Assembly (NCBI RefSeq): GCF_015355755.1
Contig: NZ_JACVEE010000001.1
Location: 2,294,001 to 2,358,000 of the forward strand
Length of the DNA: 64,000 nt
DNA from: Nocardia sp. XZ_19_385
Lineage (GTDB): Bacteria; Actinomycetota; Actinomycetes; Mycobacteriales; Mycobacteriaceae
Reading direction: 5' to 3'
Part shown: positions 39,675 to 47,569 of the stretch, in pieces
Numbering within the stretch: position 1 is the first letter of the stretch
Layout of the letters: each line of letters begins with the position of its first letter
The notes under the pieces: generated by a model
Seen by the model: only the letters and a program-made list of their open reading frames with translations
Told to the model about the DNA's origin: nothing
The model's database searches: none
Position numbers and translations under genes: made by a program

Positions 39675-40117
39675 GTTTGCCCCGCTAAATAAGAACCCTA
39701 ACTCCGACGCATGAGAATACTTACAGACTTTACGTCCGTTACAGCGACCCTGAGCGGGGAAACGTGGCAGCAGTTACAACCATGGCAGTCGGTATTTCCG
39801 TGAACTCACATGTGACGGGGGTCACCGCACACGTCGAGCAAACCAAGGGTGCCCTGACTTGAAAGTCCTTGCGGGAGAGGCCGGGACCAGCGCCGATCGA
39901 GCCGGCGGGCCGCCGCGACCCACGCATCGCAGGCCGCGGCCATTGGGGTCCGCAGGGGCGCCGAGCGCCTCTCGCCCGGTGGTTTACCGGGGTGCGCGGG
40001 GACCGATCGGCTCCTCGAATCCCGGAGCAACAGCCCGGCATCGGGGCCGATGCCGTCTGCAACGATTTGGTATCAACATGTTTCGGCCGGGGTTCCGGCG
40101 CACCGCGAGACAGCCGA
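39675..40117. other. Non-coding stretch upstream of alkB
   Basis: 443 bp between alkB (minus) and the Nudix stop. It should hold the alkB promoter. A CRP-like site is at 39811, and the direct repeats CTTACAGAC and GTTACAGCG occur near 39720-39743. Several open frames exist but none has a ribosome site, leaderless box or recognisable similarity. Confidence 0.4.
39811..39826. promoter_or_regulatory. CRP-like site upstream of alkB
   Basis: TGTGACGGGGGTCACC matches TGTGA-N6-TCACA with one mismatch, 136 bp before the alkB start. Confidence 0.45.
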
Positions 40118-40636
40118 TCAGCGCAGCAGCACTTCGGCATTCGGCGGCAGCGCGTCGACCGGCCACCAGCGCAGATCCGTCGACTCGTGGCTGCGTACCG
40201 GCACCGCGCCCGCCGGAGCGGTGATCCGGAACAGCAGATCCAGGTGCCGCGTCGGCACACCCAGCGAGCAGGTGATCGGATGCGCCTGCACGCCATACAG
40301 TTCCGGATCCAGGACCAAGCCCTCGATCCCGGACTCCTCGGTCGCCTCACGCAGTGCGGCGTCGGCGACGGTCTCGTCGCTCTCCTCGCAGTGCCCGCCG
40401 AGCTGGATCCAGAGTCCGACTCGGGGGTGCAGCGTCAGCAGCACCTCGCGACCGTCGTGGGAGTAGACCACCGCGGACGCGGTGATGTGCCCGGCGGCAT
40501 GCTCGCGCAGGCACCCCCGCGGCGCGGAGCCCAGGAAGGCGAGCACGGCCTCCCGCAGCGAGCGCTCGGGACCCGTTGCGGGGTTCCAGGTTTCGAGCAG
40601 CTTGGTGGCCGAGGCATGCAGCGACTCAGCGGTCAT
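40118..40636 (-). CDS. Nudix hydrolase
   Basis: A 172-residue protein with a complete Nudix box, GHCEESDETVADAALREATEESGI (Gx5Ex7REUxEExGU). The preceding WIQLGGH and N-terminal ITASAVVYS are typical. The substrate (nucleoside diphosphate derivative) is unknown. AGGA lies 5 nt before the ATG. It lies 15 bp downstream of fbiB on the same strand and is probably the last gene of the fbiA-fbiB operon; whether it serves F420 metabolism is unknown. Confidence 0.82.
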   Translation of the reverse strand: MTAESLHASATKLLETWNPATGPERSLREAVLAFLGSAPRGCLREHAAGHITASAVVYSHDGREVLLTLHPRVGLWIQLGGHCEESDETVADAALREATEESGIEGLVLDPELYGVQAHPITCSLGVPTRHLDLLFRITAPAGAVPVRSHESTDLRWWPVDALPPNAEVLLR

Positions 40637-40651
40637 CGGAGTCCTGCACTC

Positions 40652-41998
40652 TCACAATTCGACAAGGCTCGAACCCGGGCCGGGCACCGGACGCGGCGCG
40701 AGATCCGCCGGCGGATGACCGATCGCGATGGCGCCCAACGGGTTCCAGTCGGCGTCCAGCCCGAGCACCGCACGGGTGACCTCCGGGGCGAAGATGGTCG
40801 ACCCGATCCAGCAGCTGCCGATGCCCTCGGTGGCCAGGGCCACCAGCAGACCCTGCACCGCGGCGCCGACCGCGACGGTGAACATGGTCTTCTCGGCGGC
40901 GCGGCGGCGCTCGTCGGGATAGTCGTGCGCGCCGTCGGGGACGCAGAACGGGATGATCACCTCGGGGGCGTCGAAAAGGATGCGGCCCCGGGCGACTCGG
41001 CGCTCCACACTCTCGGGGGTGCGGCCGTCGCCACCGAGATCGGTGCGCCACTTGTCCGCCATCGCCTCGAGCAACGCGGCGCGGCGGGCCGGATCACGCA
41101 GCCAGACGAAGCGGACCGGACGGGTGTGATGCGGAGCGGGTGCGGTCAGCGCCACACCCACCGCGGCCCGGATGCGTTCCGGATCGACCGGAGTATCGGC
41201 GAATTGGCGCACCGAGCGGCGCAACAGGATCGCCTCGCGCCGGCCCTGCTCGATGGCCTCGGCGGTGCCGAGCCAGAACAGATCGTCGGTGCCGCCGCGC
41301 AGCAGGTCCCGCGCGCTCGACCCGTCGTCGGTGACCGGCAGCCCGCGCACCACCGCGACCGGCAACCCGCCGAGCTTGCCCTTGACCAGATCCGCGGCGG
41401 CGGCGAGCTCGTCGGCCAGCGCGATCTGGGTGACCTGCAGTTCGTTGCCCTGCGCGTCGACCGCCCCCGCGTAGTCGTGCAGCACCCGCAGACCGGCCGC
41501 GCCGATGGCGGCGTCGGTCTGGCCGTTGCGCCAGGCCCGGCCCATGGTGTCGGTGATGACGACGGCGACGGTCACGCCGAGCTTTTCGGCGAGCGCGGAG
41601 CGCAGCGCCTTGGCACTGGCGTCGGGGTCGGCGGGCAGCAGCACCAATTCGCCCTGCTCCACATTGGAGCCGTCGACGCCGGAGGCCGCCTGCACGATGC
41701 CCAGCTTGTTCTCGGTGATCAGGGTGCGGCCCTTGCGCGCGAGCACCCGTACCGCTTCCTGATCGACCAGCGCCCGGCGTGCGGTGTCGCGTTCCTCCGG
41801 ATCCAGGGGCGCGGCGACGATCCGCCCCTCGGCCTTGGCCACGATCTTGCTGGTGACCACGAGGATGTCGCCGTCTGCCAGCCACGGCGCGCATTCGGCG
41901 ATGTGTGCGGCCAGGTCGTCGCCGGGCCGGAATTCGGGCAAACCGGTGATCGGCAGAATCGTCAGCTCGGTCGCGGCATGATCAACGATCGGATTCAC
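40652..41998 (-). CDS. fbiB: F420 biosynthesis bifunctional protein FbiB
   Basis: About 448 residues. The N-terminal half is a CofE-type gamma-glutamyl ligase ([69 protein letters not shown]). The C-terminal half is an FMN nitroreductase fold ([46 protein letters not shown]) that reduces dehydro-F420 in mycobacteria. It adds the glutamate tail and completes F420. The GTG at 41998 overlaps the fbiA stop (GTGA); GTG 42001 is also possible. Confidence 0.93.
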   Translation of the reverse strand: MNPIVDHAATELTILPITGLPEFRPGDDLAAHIAECAPWLADGDILVVTSKIVAKAEGRIVAAPLDPEERDTARRALVDQEAVRVLARKGRTLITENKLGIVQAASGVDGSNVEQGELVLLPADPDASAKALRSALAEKLGVTVAVVITDTMGRAWRNGQTDAAIGAAGLRVLHDYAGAVDAQGNELQVTQIALADELAAAADLVKGKLGGLPVAVVRGLPVTDDGSSARDLLRGGTDDLFWLGTAEAIEQGRREAILLRRSVRQFADTPVDPERIRAAVGVALTAPAPHHTRPVRFVWLRDPARRAALLEAMADKWRTDLGGDGRTPESVERRVARGRILFDAPEVIIPFCVPDGAHDYPDERRRAAEKTMFTVAVGAAVQGLLVALATEGIGSCWIGSTIFAPEVTRAVLGLDADWNPLGAIAIGHPPADLAPRPVPGPGSSLVEL

Positions 41999-42993
41999 CA
42001 CTTCACCTCCGCGAGATCCAATGCCTCCCGGACGATTTCAGCGGTCGTCGGCGGGTCGGTCATGAGCAGCGGTACGCTGCGCACCTCGACACCGGGCACG
42101 TCGGCGGTGTCGGTGGTGTGGATCAGCCAGCCGTCCAGGATGCCGGTGGCCGAGCGGGCGCCGTAGTGGCGGCCGATCGCCTCGGCGGTGGTTTCCACGC
42201 CGATCACCGACAGGCATTCGTCGGCCATGCCGCGCAACGGCTTGCCGTCGATCACTCCGGACACCCCGATCACCTTCGCCTCGGTGGTGCGCAGCGCGCC
42301 CCGGATTCCGGGCACGGCGAGGATGGAACCGATGCTGACAACGGGGTTCGACGGGGCCAAAATAACGGCATCGGCCCCCGCTATGATCTCCGTCACATTT
42401 GGTGCCGGTTTTGCTTCATCTGCCCCGATTGTGGCAAATCCGTGTGTTTCGAGGTTGGCTCGATAGCGCACCCACCACTCCTGGAAATGGATCGCGCGAC
42501 GTTCGCCAGGGTTCTCCGGATCGCTCACAACGACATGCGTTTCACATCGATCGTCGGTTGCCGGGATGAGTTTGACGCCGGGCTGCCACCGGTTACACAG
42601 CGCTTCGGTAACCGCCGAAAGCGGGTATCCGGCACGCAACATTTCAGTTCGAATCAAGTGCGTGGCGATATCCCGATCGCCGAGGCCGAACCAATCCGGC
42701 TGCGCGTTGTATTTCGCCAGCTCTTCCTTGGCGTGCCAGGTTTCGCCCACCCGGCCCCAGCCACGCTCGGTATCGATGCCCGCACCCAGCGTGTACATGC
42801 AGGTATCGAGGTCGGGGCAGATTCGGAGGCCGTGCATCCAGACGTCGTCGCCGACGTTCACGATCGCCGAGACATCGGCGTCGGGCAGCAGTTCCCGGAC
42901 ACCTTGCAGGAAGCGCGCGCCACCTACCCCACCGACCAGGACGGCGATCTTCGGCGCGCGCACCGCGGCGCCGTCCGCTTGTTGTGCAGTCAC
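41995..42993 (-). CDS. fbiA: F420 biosynthesis transferase FbiA (CofD)
   Basis: About 332 residues. It joins the phosphoenolpyruvyl (or phospholactyl) unit to Fo. Conserved parts are [90 protein letters not shown] and the C-terminal LLMTDP. GTG 42993 is preferred because TAGGCT lies 8 nt upstream (leaderless); GTG 42963 is an alternative. It is divergent from whiB2, as in M. tuberculosis. Confidence 0.93.
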   Translation of the reverse strand: MTAQQADGAAVRAPKIAVLVGGVGGARFLQGVRELLPDADVSAIVNVGDDVWMHGLRICPDLDTCMYTLGAGIDTERGWGRVGETWHAKEELAKYNAQPDWFGLGDRDIATHLIRTEMLRAGYPLSAVTEALCNRWQPGVKLIPATDDRCETHVVVSDPENPGERRAIHFQEWWVRYRANLETHGFATIGADEAKPAPNVTEIIAGADAVILAPSNPVVSIGSILAVPGIRGALRTTEAKVIGVSGVIDGKPLRGMADECLSVIGVETTAEAIGRHYGARSATGILDGWLIHTTDTADVPGVEVRSVPLLMTDPPTTAEIVREALDLAEVKW

Positions 42994-43159
42994 ATCCGCA
43001 CAGCCTAGGCGTAACCGACGCGCCCGACCGCAACAACGCATTTGCTATCCATTTGCTATGGCAGACACCAAGATCAGGACGGAAAACGGCGGCGGATAGT
43101 AACGGAATAGCGTCGGCGGCTTGACCATCGACACGTCCGGCGTGTCTAATCACAGTCAT

Positions 43160-43229
43160 GTCATTCCGGGTTCGCGCGAGACCTCAAGGCGCGGACAGCT
43201 TTTCGAACGCATGTTCGCACCGGAATGAC
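43160..43229. repeat. 10-bp inverted repeat enclosing the LexA-like box
   Basis: GTCATTCCGG (43160-43169) and CCGGAATGAC (43220-43229) are perfect complements with 50 bp between them. Confidence 0.5.
43203..43218. promoter_or_regulatory. LexA (SOS box)-like site upstream of whiB2
   Basis: TCGAAC-GCAT-GTTCGC matches the mycobacterial SOS box TCGAAC-N4-GTTCGA at 11 of 12 positions, 120 bp before the whiB2 ATG. Confidence 0.6.
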
Positions 43230-43338
43230 GAGCTCGGGGATGTCCGCGGGACAACGTCGCGGGGTAGTGCCGTCGGTGTGCGTGTTGGTCCGACGGAAAG
43301 AATCATTCTGCGCTAACACACAGTGAGGAGGCGGAGCG

Positions 43339-43734
43339 ATGGCCGACGATATGGTCACGCCAACCGATTCCACAGCAGGCGCAGCACGTGGCGTCTGCGC
43401 AGACATCGGCGGCAATCAATACCAGGTGGGTGATGAGCTCTCGCACCCCGAGGTCGTCCCAGCACCCCGGCTGAGCCTGATCGTCACGGGCTTCGACGAG
43501 ATGTTCGAAACAATCGAAGAACAGTGGCAAGAGCGTGCCCTGTGCGCGCAGACCGATCCGGAGGCGTTCTTCCCCGAGAAGGGCGGCTCGACCCGCGAGG
43601 CGAAACGGATCTGCATGGGCTGCGAGGTTCGTGACGAGTGCCTGGAGTACGCACTCGCCCACGACGAACGCTTCGGTATCTGGGGCGGTCTCTCCGAGCG
43701 GGAGCGCCGCCGACTCAAACGCGGCATCGGATAG
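43339..43734 (+). CDS. whiB2: Septation regulator WhiB2 (WhmD) with extended N-terminus
   Basis: A 131-residue Wbl protein. Cluster cysteines are Cys69, Cys92, Cys95 and Cys101, followed by GIWGG at 113-117 and the basic RERRRLKRGIG. The core from QWQERALCAQTDPEAFFPEKGG is nearly identical to mycobacterial WhiB2, an essential regulator of cell division. It is about 42 residues longer at the N-terminus, including Cys20. The start is well supported by GTGAGGAGGCGGAG directly upstream. A hairpin follows the stop. Confidence 0.93.
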   Translation: MADDMVTPTDSTAGAARGVCADIGGNQYQVGDELSHPEVVPAPRLSLIVTGFDEMFETIEEQWQERALCAQTDPEAFFPEKGGSTREAKRICMGCEVRDECLEYALAHDERFGIWGGLSERERRRLKRGIG

Positions 43735-43765
43735 ACCCGCAGTACCGATTTCTCTGACAGCGCAG

Positions 43766-43804
43766 ACTCGCGCCGGCCTCACTACCGAGGTCGGCGCGAG
43801 TTTG
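43766..43804 (+). terminator. Terminator of whiB2
   Basis: ACTCGCGCCG (43766-43775) pairs with CGGCGCGAGT (43792-43801), followed by TTTG. Confidence 0.6.
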
Positions 43805-43818
43805 CCTGAGTACCCCAG

Positions 43819-43824
43819 TAAGTT
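43819..43824 (+). promoter_or_regulatory. -10 element, leaderless start of the zincin-like gene
   Basis: TAAGTT is followed by 7 nt and the ATG at 43832. Confidence 0.45.
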
Positions 43825-43831
43825 TCTCTCT

Positions 43832-44305
43832 ATGGCACGCTCCCGCAACCGACGACCCCCGACCGCCCGGTCGGTGATCCGCCGCGGCCGTGGGGTGCGC
43901 GGGCCCATGCTTCCCCCGACCGTGCCGGCTTGGCGTACCCGCGGCCAGCAGTTCGACCGGCTCGTCCTGGAGGCGTTCGCCCCCCTGGACGGCCGCTGGC
44001 ACGACCGCCTCACCAAACTCGACATCGCGGTCGACGATGTGCCGAAAATCCGTCCGCTGCACCCGGATTCGGTCACCTGGCCGGACGAGGTGGTGGCCGA
44101 CGGGCCGGTGCCGCTGTCCCGGTTGATCCCCGCCGGGGTGGATCGGCACGGCGCCGCCACCCGGGCCCGGGTCGTGCTCTTCCGCAAACCCCTGGAACTG
44201 CGGGCGGGTGACCCGGACGATCTCGTCGACCTGCTGCGCGAGGTGCTGGTGCAGCAGATCGCCACCTACCTGGGCGTCGACCCCGAGATCATCGATCCCG
44301 AATAG
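43832..44305 (+). CDS. Zincin-fold protein without the zinc motif (Rv3259-like)
   Basis: A 157-residue protein matching the Rv3259 family (RGPMLPPTVPAWRTRGQQFDRLVLEAF, PLSRLIPAGVDRHGAATRARVVLFRKPLELRA), which annotation pipelines call metallopeptidase family protein. At the place where Zincin_1 proteins have HEIAH, this protein reads QQIAT (residues 141-145), followed by the expected YLGVD. All zinc-binding and catalytic residues are therefore missing. It is probably a non-enzymatic relative of unknown role. A leaderless -10 box supports the ATG. Confidence 0.72.
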   Translation: MARSRNRRPPTARSVIRRGRGVRGPMLPPTVPAWRTRGQQFDRLVLEAFAPLDGRWHDRLTKLDIAVDDVPKIRPLHPDSVTWPDEVVADGPVPLSRLIPAGVDRHGAATRARVVLFRKPLELRAGDPDDLVDLLREVLVQQIATYLGVDPEIIDPE

Positions 44306-44358
44306 CCCGAATCGGGTGATCTAGAGCGTGTCTGAGCCCGCGAAAGCGCCAGGGGGGT

Positions 44359-44364
44359 TACTCT
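44359..44364 (+). promoter_or_regulatory. -10 element, leaderless start of the DUF3499 gene
   Basis: TACTCT is followed by 7 nt and the GTG at 44372. Confidence 0.45.
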
Positions 44365-44371
44365 TCTCGGC

Positions 44372-44767
44372 GTGATCCCCATGCGTCGTTGTTGCCGACC
44401 AGGCTGCAAGAATCCGGCCGTCGCGACGCTCACCTATGTGTACTCCGACTCCACGGCAGTCGTCGGCCCGCTGGCCACCGTCGCCGAACCGCACTCCTGG
44501 GATCTGTGTGAAACCCACGGATCCCGGATCACCGCCCCCAAGGGGTGGGAGCTGGTCCGGCACGAAGGCGGATTCTCTTCCAGCACACCGGATGACGACG
44601 ATCTGACCGCGTTGGCCGAGGCAGTGCGCGAGGCCGGTCTACGCCGCCGTCCGCCCGAGCCGGCAGCCGATCGCGGCTACCGCGACTACGCCTCTCCCCC
44701 GCCGCCACGCACCGCCCGCACCGGCCGTCGCGGTCACCTACGTGTTCTCCCGGACCCGCCCAGCTGA
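44372..44767 (+). CDS. DUF3499 protein (Rv3258c-like)
   Basis: A 131-residue protein starting MRRCCRPGCKNPAVATLTYVYSDSTAVVGPLATVAEPHSWDLCETH after a short lead. The Cys pair and the later C-x2-H suggest a zinc-binding knuckle. The C-terminus RRGHLRVLPDP is conserved in the mycobacterial homologue. The function is unknown. GTG 44372 is preferred over ATG 44381 because of the leaderless box. Its stop codon lies inside the first unit of the 60-bp tandem repeat. Confidence 0.75.
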   Translation: MIPMRRCCRPGCKNPAVATLTYVYSDSTAVVGPLATVAEPHSWDLCETHGSRITAPKGWELVRHEGGFSSSTPDDDDLTALAEAVREAGLRRRPPEPAADRGYRDYASPPPPRTARTGRRGHLRVLPDPPS

Positions 44768-44887
44768 AAACCCGCATCGCCGTGCCGCGGGGACCACGCG
44801 TTGCTGCGCCCAACTCCGCCCAGCTGAAAACCCGCATCGCCGTGCCGCGGGGACCACGCGTTGCTGCGCCCAACTCCGCCCAGCTGA
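44761..44887. repeat. Perfect 60-bp tandem duplication
   Basis: Bases 44761-44820 and 44821-44880 are identical, and 44881-44887 begins a third unit. Each unit begins CAGCTGA, which in the first copy supplies the DUF3499 stop. It ends 36 bp before the phosphomannomutase start. Confidence 0.95.
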
Positions 44888-44909
44888 GTTCCGGTGTGCC
44901 TGTGCACAC

Positions 44910-44915
44910 TAGGGT
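44910..44915 (+). promoter_or_regulatory. -10 element, leaderless start of the phosphomannomutase gene
   Basis: TAGGGT is followed by 7 nt and the ATG at 44923. Confidence 0.5.
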
Positions 44916-44922
44916 GGTGCGC

Positions 44923-46299
44923 ATGACAGTCGCCCGCTCTGCCGAGTCCGTGAACGCGGTCATCAAGGCCTACGACGTCCGCGGTGTTGTCGGAGAACAG
45001 ATCGACGCGCAATTCGTCGGCGATGTCGGCGCCGCCTTCGCGCGCCTGATGCGCGACGAGGGCGCGACCCGCGTGACCATCGGCCACGACATGCGTGAAT
45101 CCTCCCCCGGCCTGGCCGCCGCGTTCGCCGACGGGGTACTCGCTCAGGGCCTGGATGTGGTGCACATCGGCCTGGCTTCCACCGACCAGCTCTACTTCTC
45201 CTCCGGCAACCTCGGCTGCCCCGGGGCCATGTTCACCGCGAGCCACAATCCGGCCAAGTACAACGGCATCAAGCTGTGCCGCGCCAACGCGCTGCCGGTC
45301 GGCCAGGACACCGGTCTGGCGACGATCGCCGCCGAGGTGACCACCGGGGTGCCCACCTTCGACGGCGCCCGCGGCACCGCCACCGAAGTCGACCTGCTGA
45401 CCGCCTACGCGACCTATCTGCGCAGCCTGGTCGAGCTGGACGACATCCGCCCTCTCACCATCGCGGTGGACGCGGGCAACGGCATGGGCGGGCACACCGT
45501 CCCCGAGGTGCTGGGCACGCTGTCACAGCTGAAGGTCGTGCCGCTCTACTTCGAGCTGGACGGCTCCTTCCCCAACCACGAGGCCAACCCGCTCGATCCC
45601 AAGAACCTGGTCGATCTGCAGGACCTGGTGCGCAAGTCCGGCGCCGATATCGGACTGGCGTTCGATGGCGACGCCGACCGCTGCTTCGTCGTCGACGAGA
45701 AGGGCGACCCGATTTCGCCCTCCGCGATCACGGCGCTGGTCGCGGAGCGTGAGCTCACCAAGGAGCCCGGTGCGGTGATCATCCACAACCTGATCACCTC
45801 GCACGCGGTGCCCGAGCTGGTGACCAGCCTGGGCGGCACGCCGGTGCGCACCCGCGTCGGGCACTCCTTCATCAAGCAGGAAATGGCCTCCACCGGTGCG
45901 GTTTTCGGTGGTGAGCACTCCGCGCACTACTACTTCCGCGACTTCTGGGGCGCCGACTCCGGCATGCTCGCGGCGCTGCACGTGCTGGCCGCGCTCGGCG
46001 AATCCGACCGGCCGATCTCCGAGCTCATGGCCTCCTATGAAACATATGCGGGCTCCGGGGAGATCAACTCGACAGTGGCGGACGCGAAGGAGCGGACGCT
46101 GGCTGTGCTGGAAGCGTTCGGTGATCGTGCGAAAGCGGTGGACCGGCTCGACGGCGTGACCGTCCAGCTCCCCGACGACGCCTGGTTCAACCTGCGCGCA
46201 TCGAATACCGAACCGTTGCTCCGGCTCAACGTCGAAGCCCGATCGCCGGAAGAAGTAGACCAGCTTGTGACGGAGATTCTGAGCATCGTCCGCTCCTGA
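44923..46299 (+). CDS. pmmA: Phosphomannomutase/phosphoglucomutase (Rv3257c-like)
   Basis: A 458-residue alpha-D-phosphohexomutase. It interconverts mannose-6- and mannose-1-phosphate for GDP-mannose and polyprenol-mannose synthesis. The phosphoserine is Ser107 in TASHNPAKYNG, the metal loop is DGDADR, the sugar loop GEHSAHYYF, and the phosphate loop RASNTEPLLRLNVEA. The ATG at 44923 follows a TAGGGT box; the frame extends upstream through the tandem repeat but that part is not conserved. The SIS-like protein and ManA genes follow in the same direction. Confidence 0.92.
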   Translation: MTVARSAESVNAVIKAYDVRGVVGEQIDAQFVGDVGAAFARLMRDEGATRVTIGHDMRESSPGLAAAFADGVLAQGLDVVHIGLASTDQLYFSSGNLGCPGAMFTASHNPAKYNGIKLCRANALPVGQDTGLATIAAEVTTGVPTFDGARGTATEVDLLTAYATYLRSLVELDDIRPLTIAVDAGNGMGGHTVPEVLGTLSQLKVVPLYFELDGSFPNHEANPLDPKNLVDLQDLVRKSGADIGLAFDGDADRCFVVDEKGDPISPSAITALVAERELTKEPGAVIIHNLITSHAVPELVTSLGGTPVRTRVGHSFIKQEMASTGAVFGGEHSAHYYFRDFWGADSGMLAALHVLAALGESDRPISELMASYETYAGSGEINSTVADAKERTLAVLEAFGDRAKAVDRLDGVTVQLPDDAWFNLRASNTEPLLRLNVEARSPEEVDQLVTEILSIVRS

Positions 46300-46348
46300 C
46301 TGGAATAGTGGAATCACAGCAGCGCGATGAGGGGAGGTGGGACGCCCG

Positions 46349-47569
46349 ATGATCGCTGGAACACCGGTGCTCGACCTCGACGATGCCGCTTCGCTCGAGG
46401 CCGCCGATACCGGCGGGGCCCTGCGCTCGGCCGCTTCCGGCGGCGCGCAGGTTCGTGCGACCGCGGCAGCCGTCGGTGAGGATGTGCTCGCTCGCCTCAC
46501 CGGCTTACGACCTCGCAGCGTGGTGCTGGTCTGTGGTCCCGGCCGGGCCGCGCGCGCCGCGAACCTGCTGATCGCCGCCCTCGGCGACCGCGCCAGTCTG
46601 CCCATCGTCTCCGCGGCCACGCTGCCGCCCTGGGTGGGCCCGCTCGACGTGGTGCTGGTGGCCGGTGACGACGCGGGTGATCCGCGCCTGATCGATTCGG
46701 TGGACCGGGCCGTGCACCGCGGCGCCGAAGTCATCGTCGCCGCGCCGCTGGAGGGCCCGCTGCGGGCCGCCGCGGCCGGCCGCGCCGCAATTCTGGAGCC
46801 GCGGGTCCAGGTGCTCGCGCACAACCGCATGCTGCGCTTCCTGGCCGCCGGTATCGCCGTGCTGCGCCTGGTCGACCCGACCCGCACCGCCAACGCCGTG
46901 CCCGACCTCACCGCGCTCGCCGACGTGCTGGACGCCGAGGCGTTGCGCGACGGGCCGCACAGCGACGTCTTCCACAATCCGGCCAAGACCCTCGCCGCGC
47001 GTATGCAGCAGCGCGGGATCGTGCTGGCCGGTGATTCCCCCGCCGCGGCCCAATTGGCCGAGCACGGCGCCGAGGTGCTGTTGCAGTCCGCTGGGCGGGT
47101 GGCCGCCGGGGTGGATCTGGCCGAAGCCGTTGCCGCGCAACCGCACATCGCCGCCGCCGCGGGCAGCACCTCCCCCGATTTCGATCCGCTGTTCCACGAC
47201 GAGGAACTCGACGGTCCCGTAGCGGTGGAGCGCGTCCGGGTATTCGTGCTCAGCGCCGACCCCGACCAGGCCGCCGCGCGGCGCCGGATCGCGGTCTTCG
47301 GCGGCGGATCGGGTCTGGTGGACGCCGACCTGGTCAGCGCCGATGTCGACCTGCTGCAGGCCACGCTGGCCGACCCGAGCGTGCCGGCCGCGGCCAAGAT
47401 CGACGACCCGGCCGCGCGGCGGCCCGGCAGCTCGGGCCACGGCACCGAACTCGAACAACTCGCGATCCTCGCACTGCGCCTGGAGATGGCCGCGGCCTAT
47501 CTGCGGCTGGTCGGCAGCAGTGCCCCGGCGAACACCGACGGCGAGCATTTCGACGGGGGACGCTACTAG
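46349..47569 (+). CDS. SIS-like (phosphosugar isomerase fold) protein, Rv3256c-like
   Basis: A 406-residue Ala-rich protein. Two SIS-like Rossmann halves can be traced (VVLVCGPGRAARAANLLIAAL at about 61-81; GIVLAGDSPAAAQLAEHGAEVLLQ near 225), and C-terminal MAAAYLRL is typical. It sits between pmmA and manA in all related genomes I recall, so a part in mannose metabolism is likely but unproven. The ATG has GGGGAGGTG about 9 nt upstream; GTG 46337 is the alternative. Its stop overlaps the manA start by 1 bp (TAGTG). Confidence 0.75.
   Translation: MIAGTPVLDLDDAASLEAADTGGALRSAASGGAQVRATAAAVGEDVLARLTGLRPRSVVLVCGPGRAARAANLLIAALGDRASLPIVSAATLPPWVGPLDVVLVAGDDAGDPRLIDSVDRAVHRGAEVIVAAPLEGPLRAAAAGRAAILEPRVQVLAHNRMLRFLAAGIAVLRLVDPTRTANAVPDLTALADVLDAEALRDGPHSDVFHNPAKTLAARMQQRGIVLAGDSPAAAQLAEHGAEVLLQSAGRVAAGVDLAEAVAAQPHIAAAAGSTSPDFDPLFHDEELDGPVAVERVRVFVLSADPDQAAARRRIAVFGGGSGLVDADLVSADVDLLQATLADPSVPAAAKIDDPAARRPGSSGHGTELEQLAILALRLEMAAAYLRLVGSSAPANTDGEHFDGGRY

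Larger units (their letters stand above)
42994..43338. promoter_or_regulatory. fbiA-whiB2 divergent control region
   Basis: 345 bp with the fbiA leaderless promoter at one end and a long whiB2 leader at the other. It contains a LexA-like box (43203-43218) flanked by a 10-bp inverted repeat (43160-43169 and 43220-43229) and a 52-codon open frame (43158-43316) ending 22 nt before whiB2. Confidence 0.45.

Noticed and set aside
39806..40030. 74-residue minus-strand frame in the alkB upstream gap
   Set aside because: No start signal and no recognisable homology; codon pattern is not convincing.
39859..40224. 121-residue frame in the alkB upstream gap
   Set aside because: It is Pro/Arg/Ala-rich, without ribosome site or leaderless box, and overlaps the Nudix gene antisense.
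39869..42166. 765-residue plus-strand frame across the Nudix and fbiB genes
   Set aside because: Nudix, FbiB and FbiA on the minus strand have complete family motifs; this frame is their complement.
44782..44922. Phosphomannomutase start within the 60-bp repeat
   Set aside because: The repeat-encoded residues (duplicated PRGPRVAAPNSAQL) are not conserved in the enzyme family, and a leaderless promoter points to ATG 44923.
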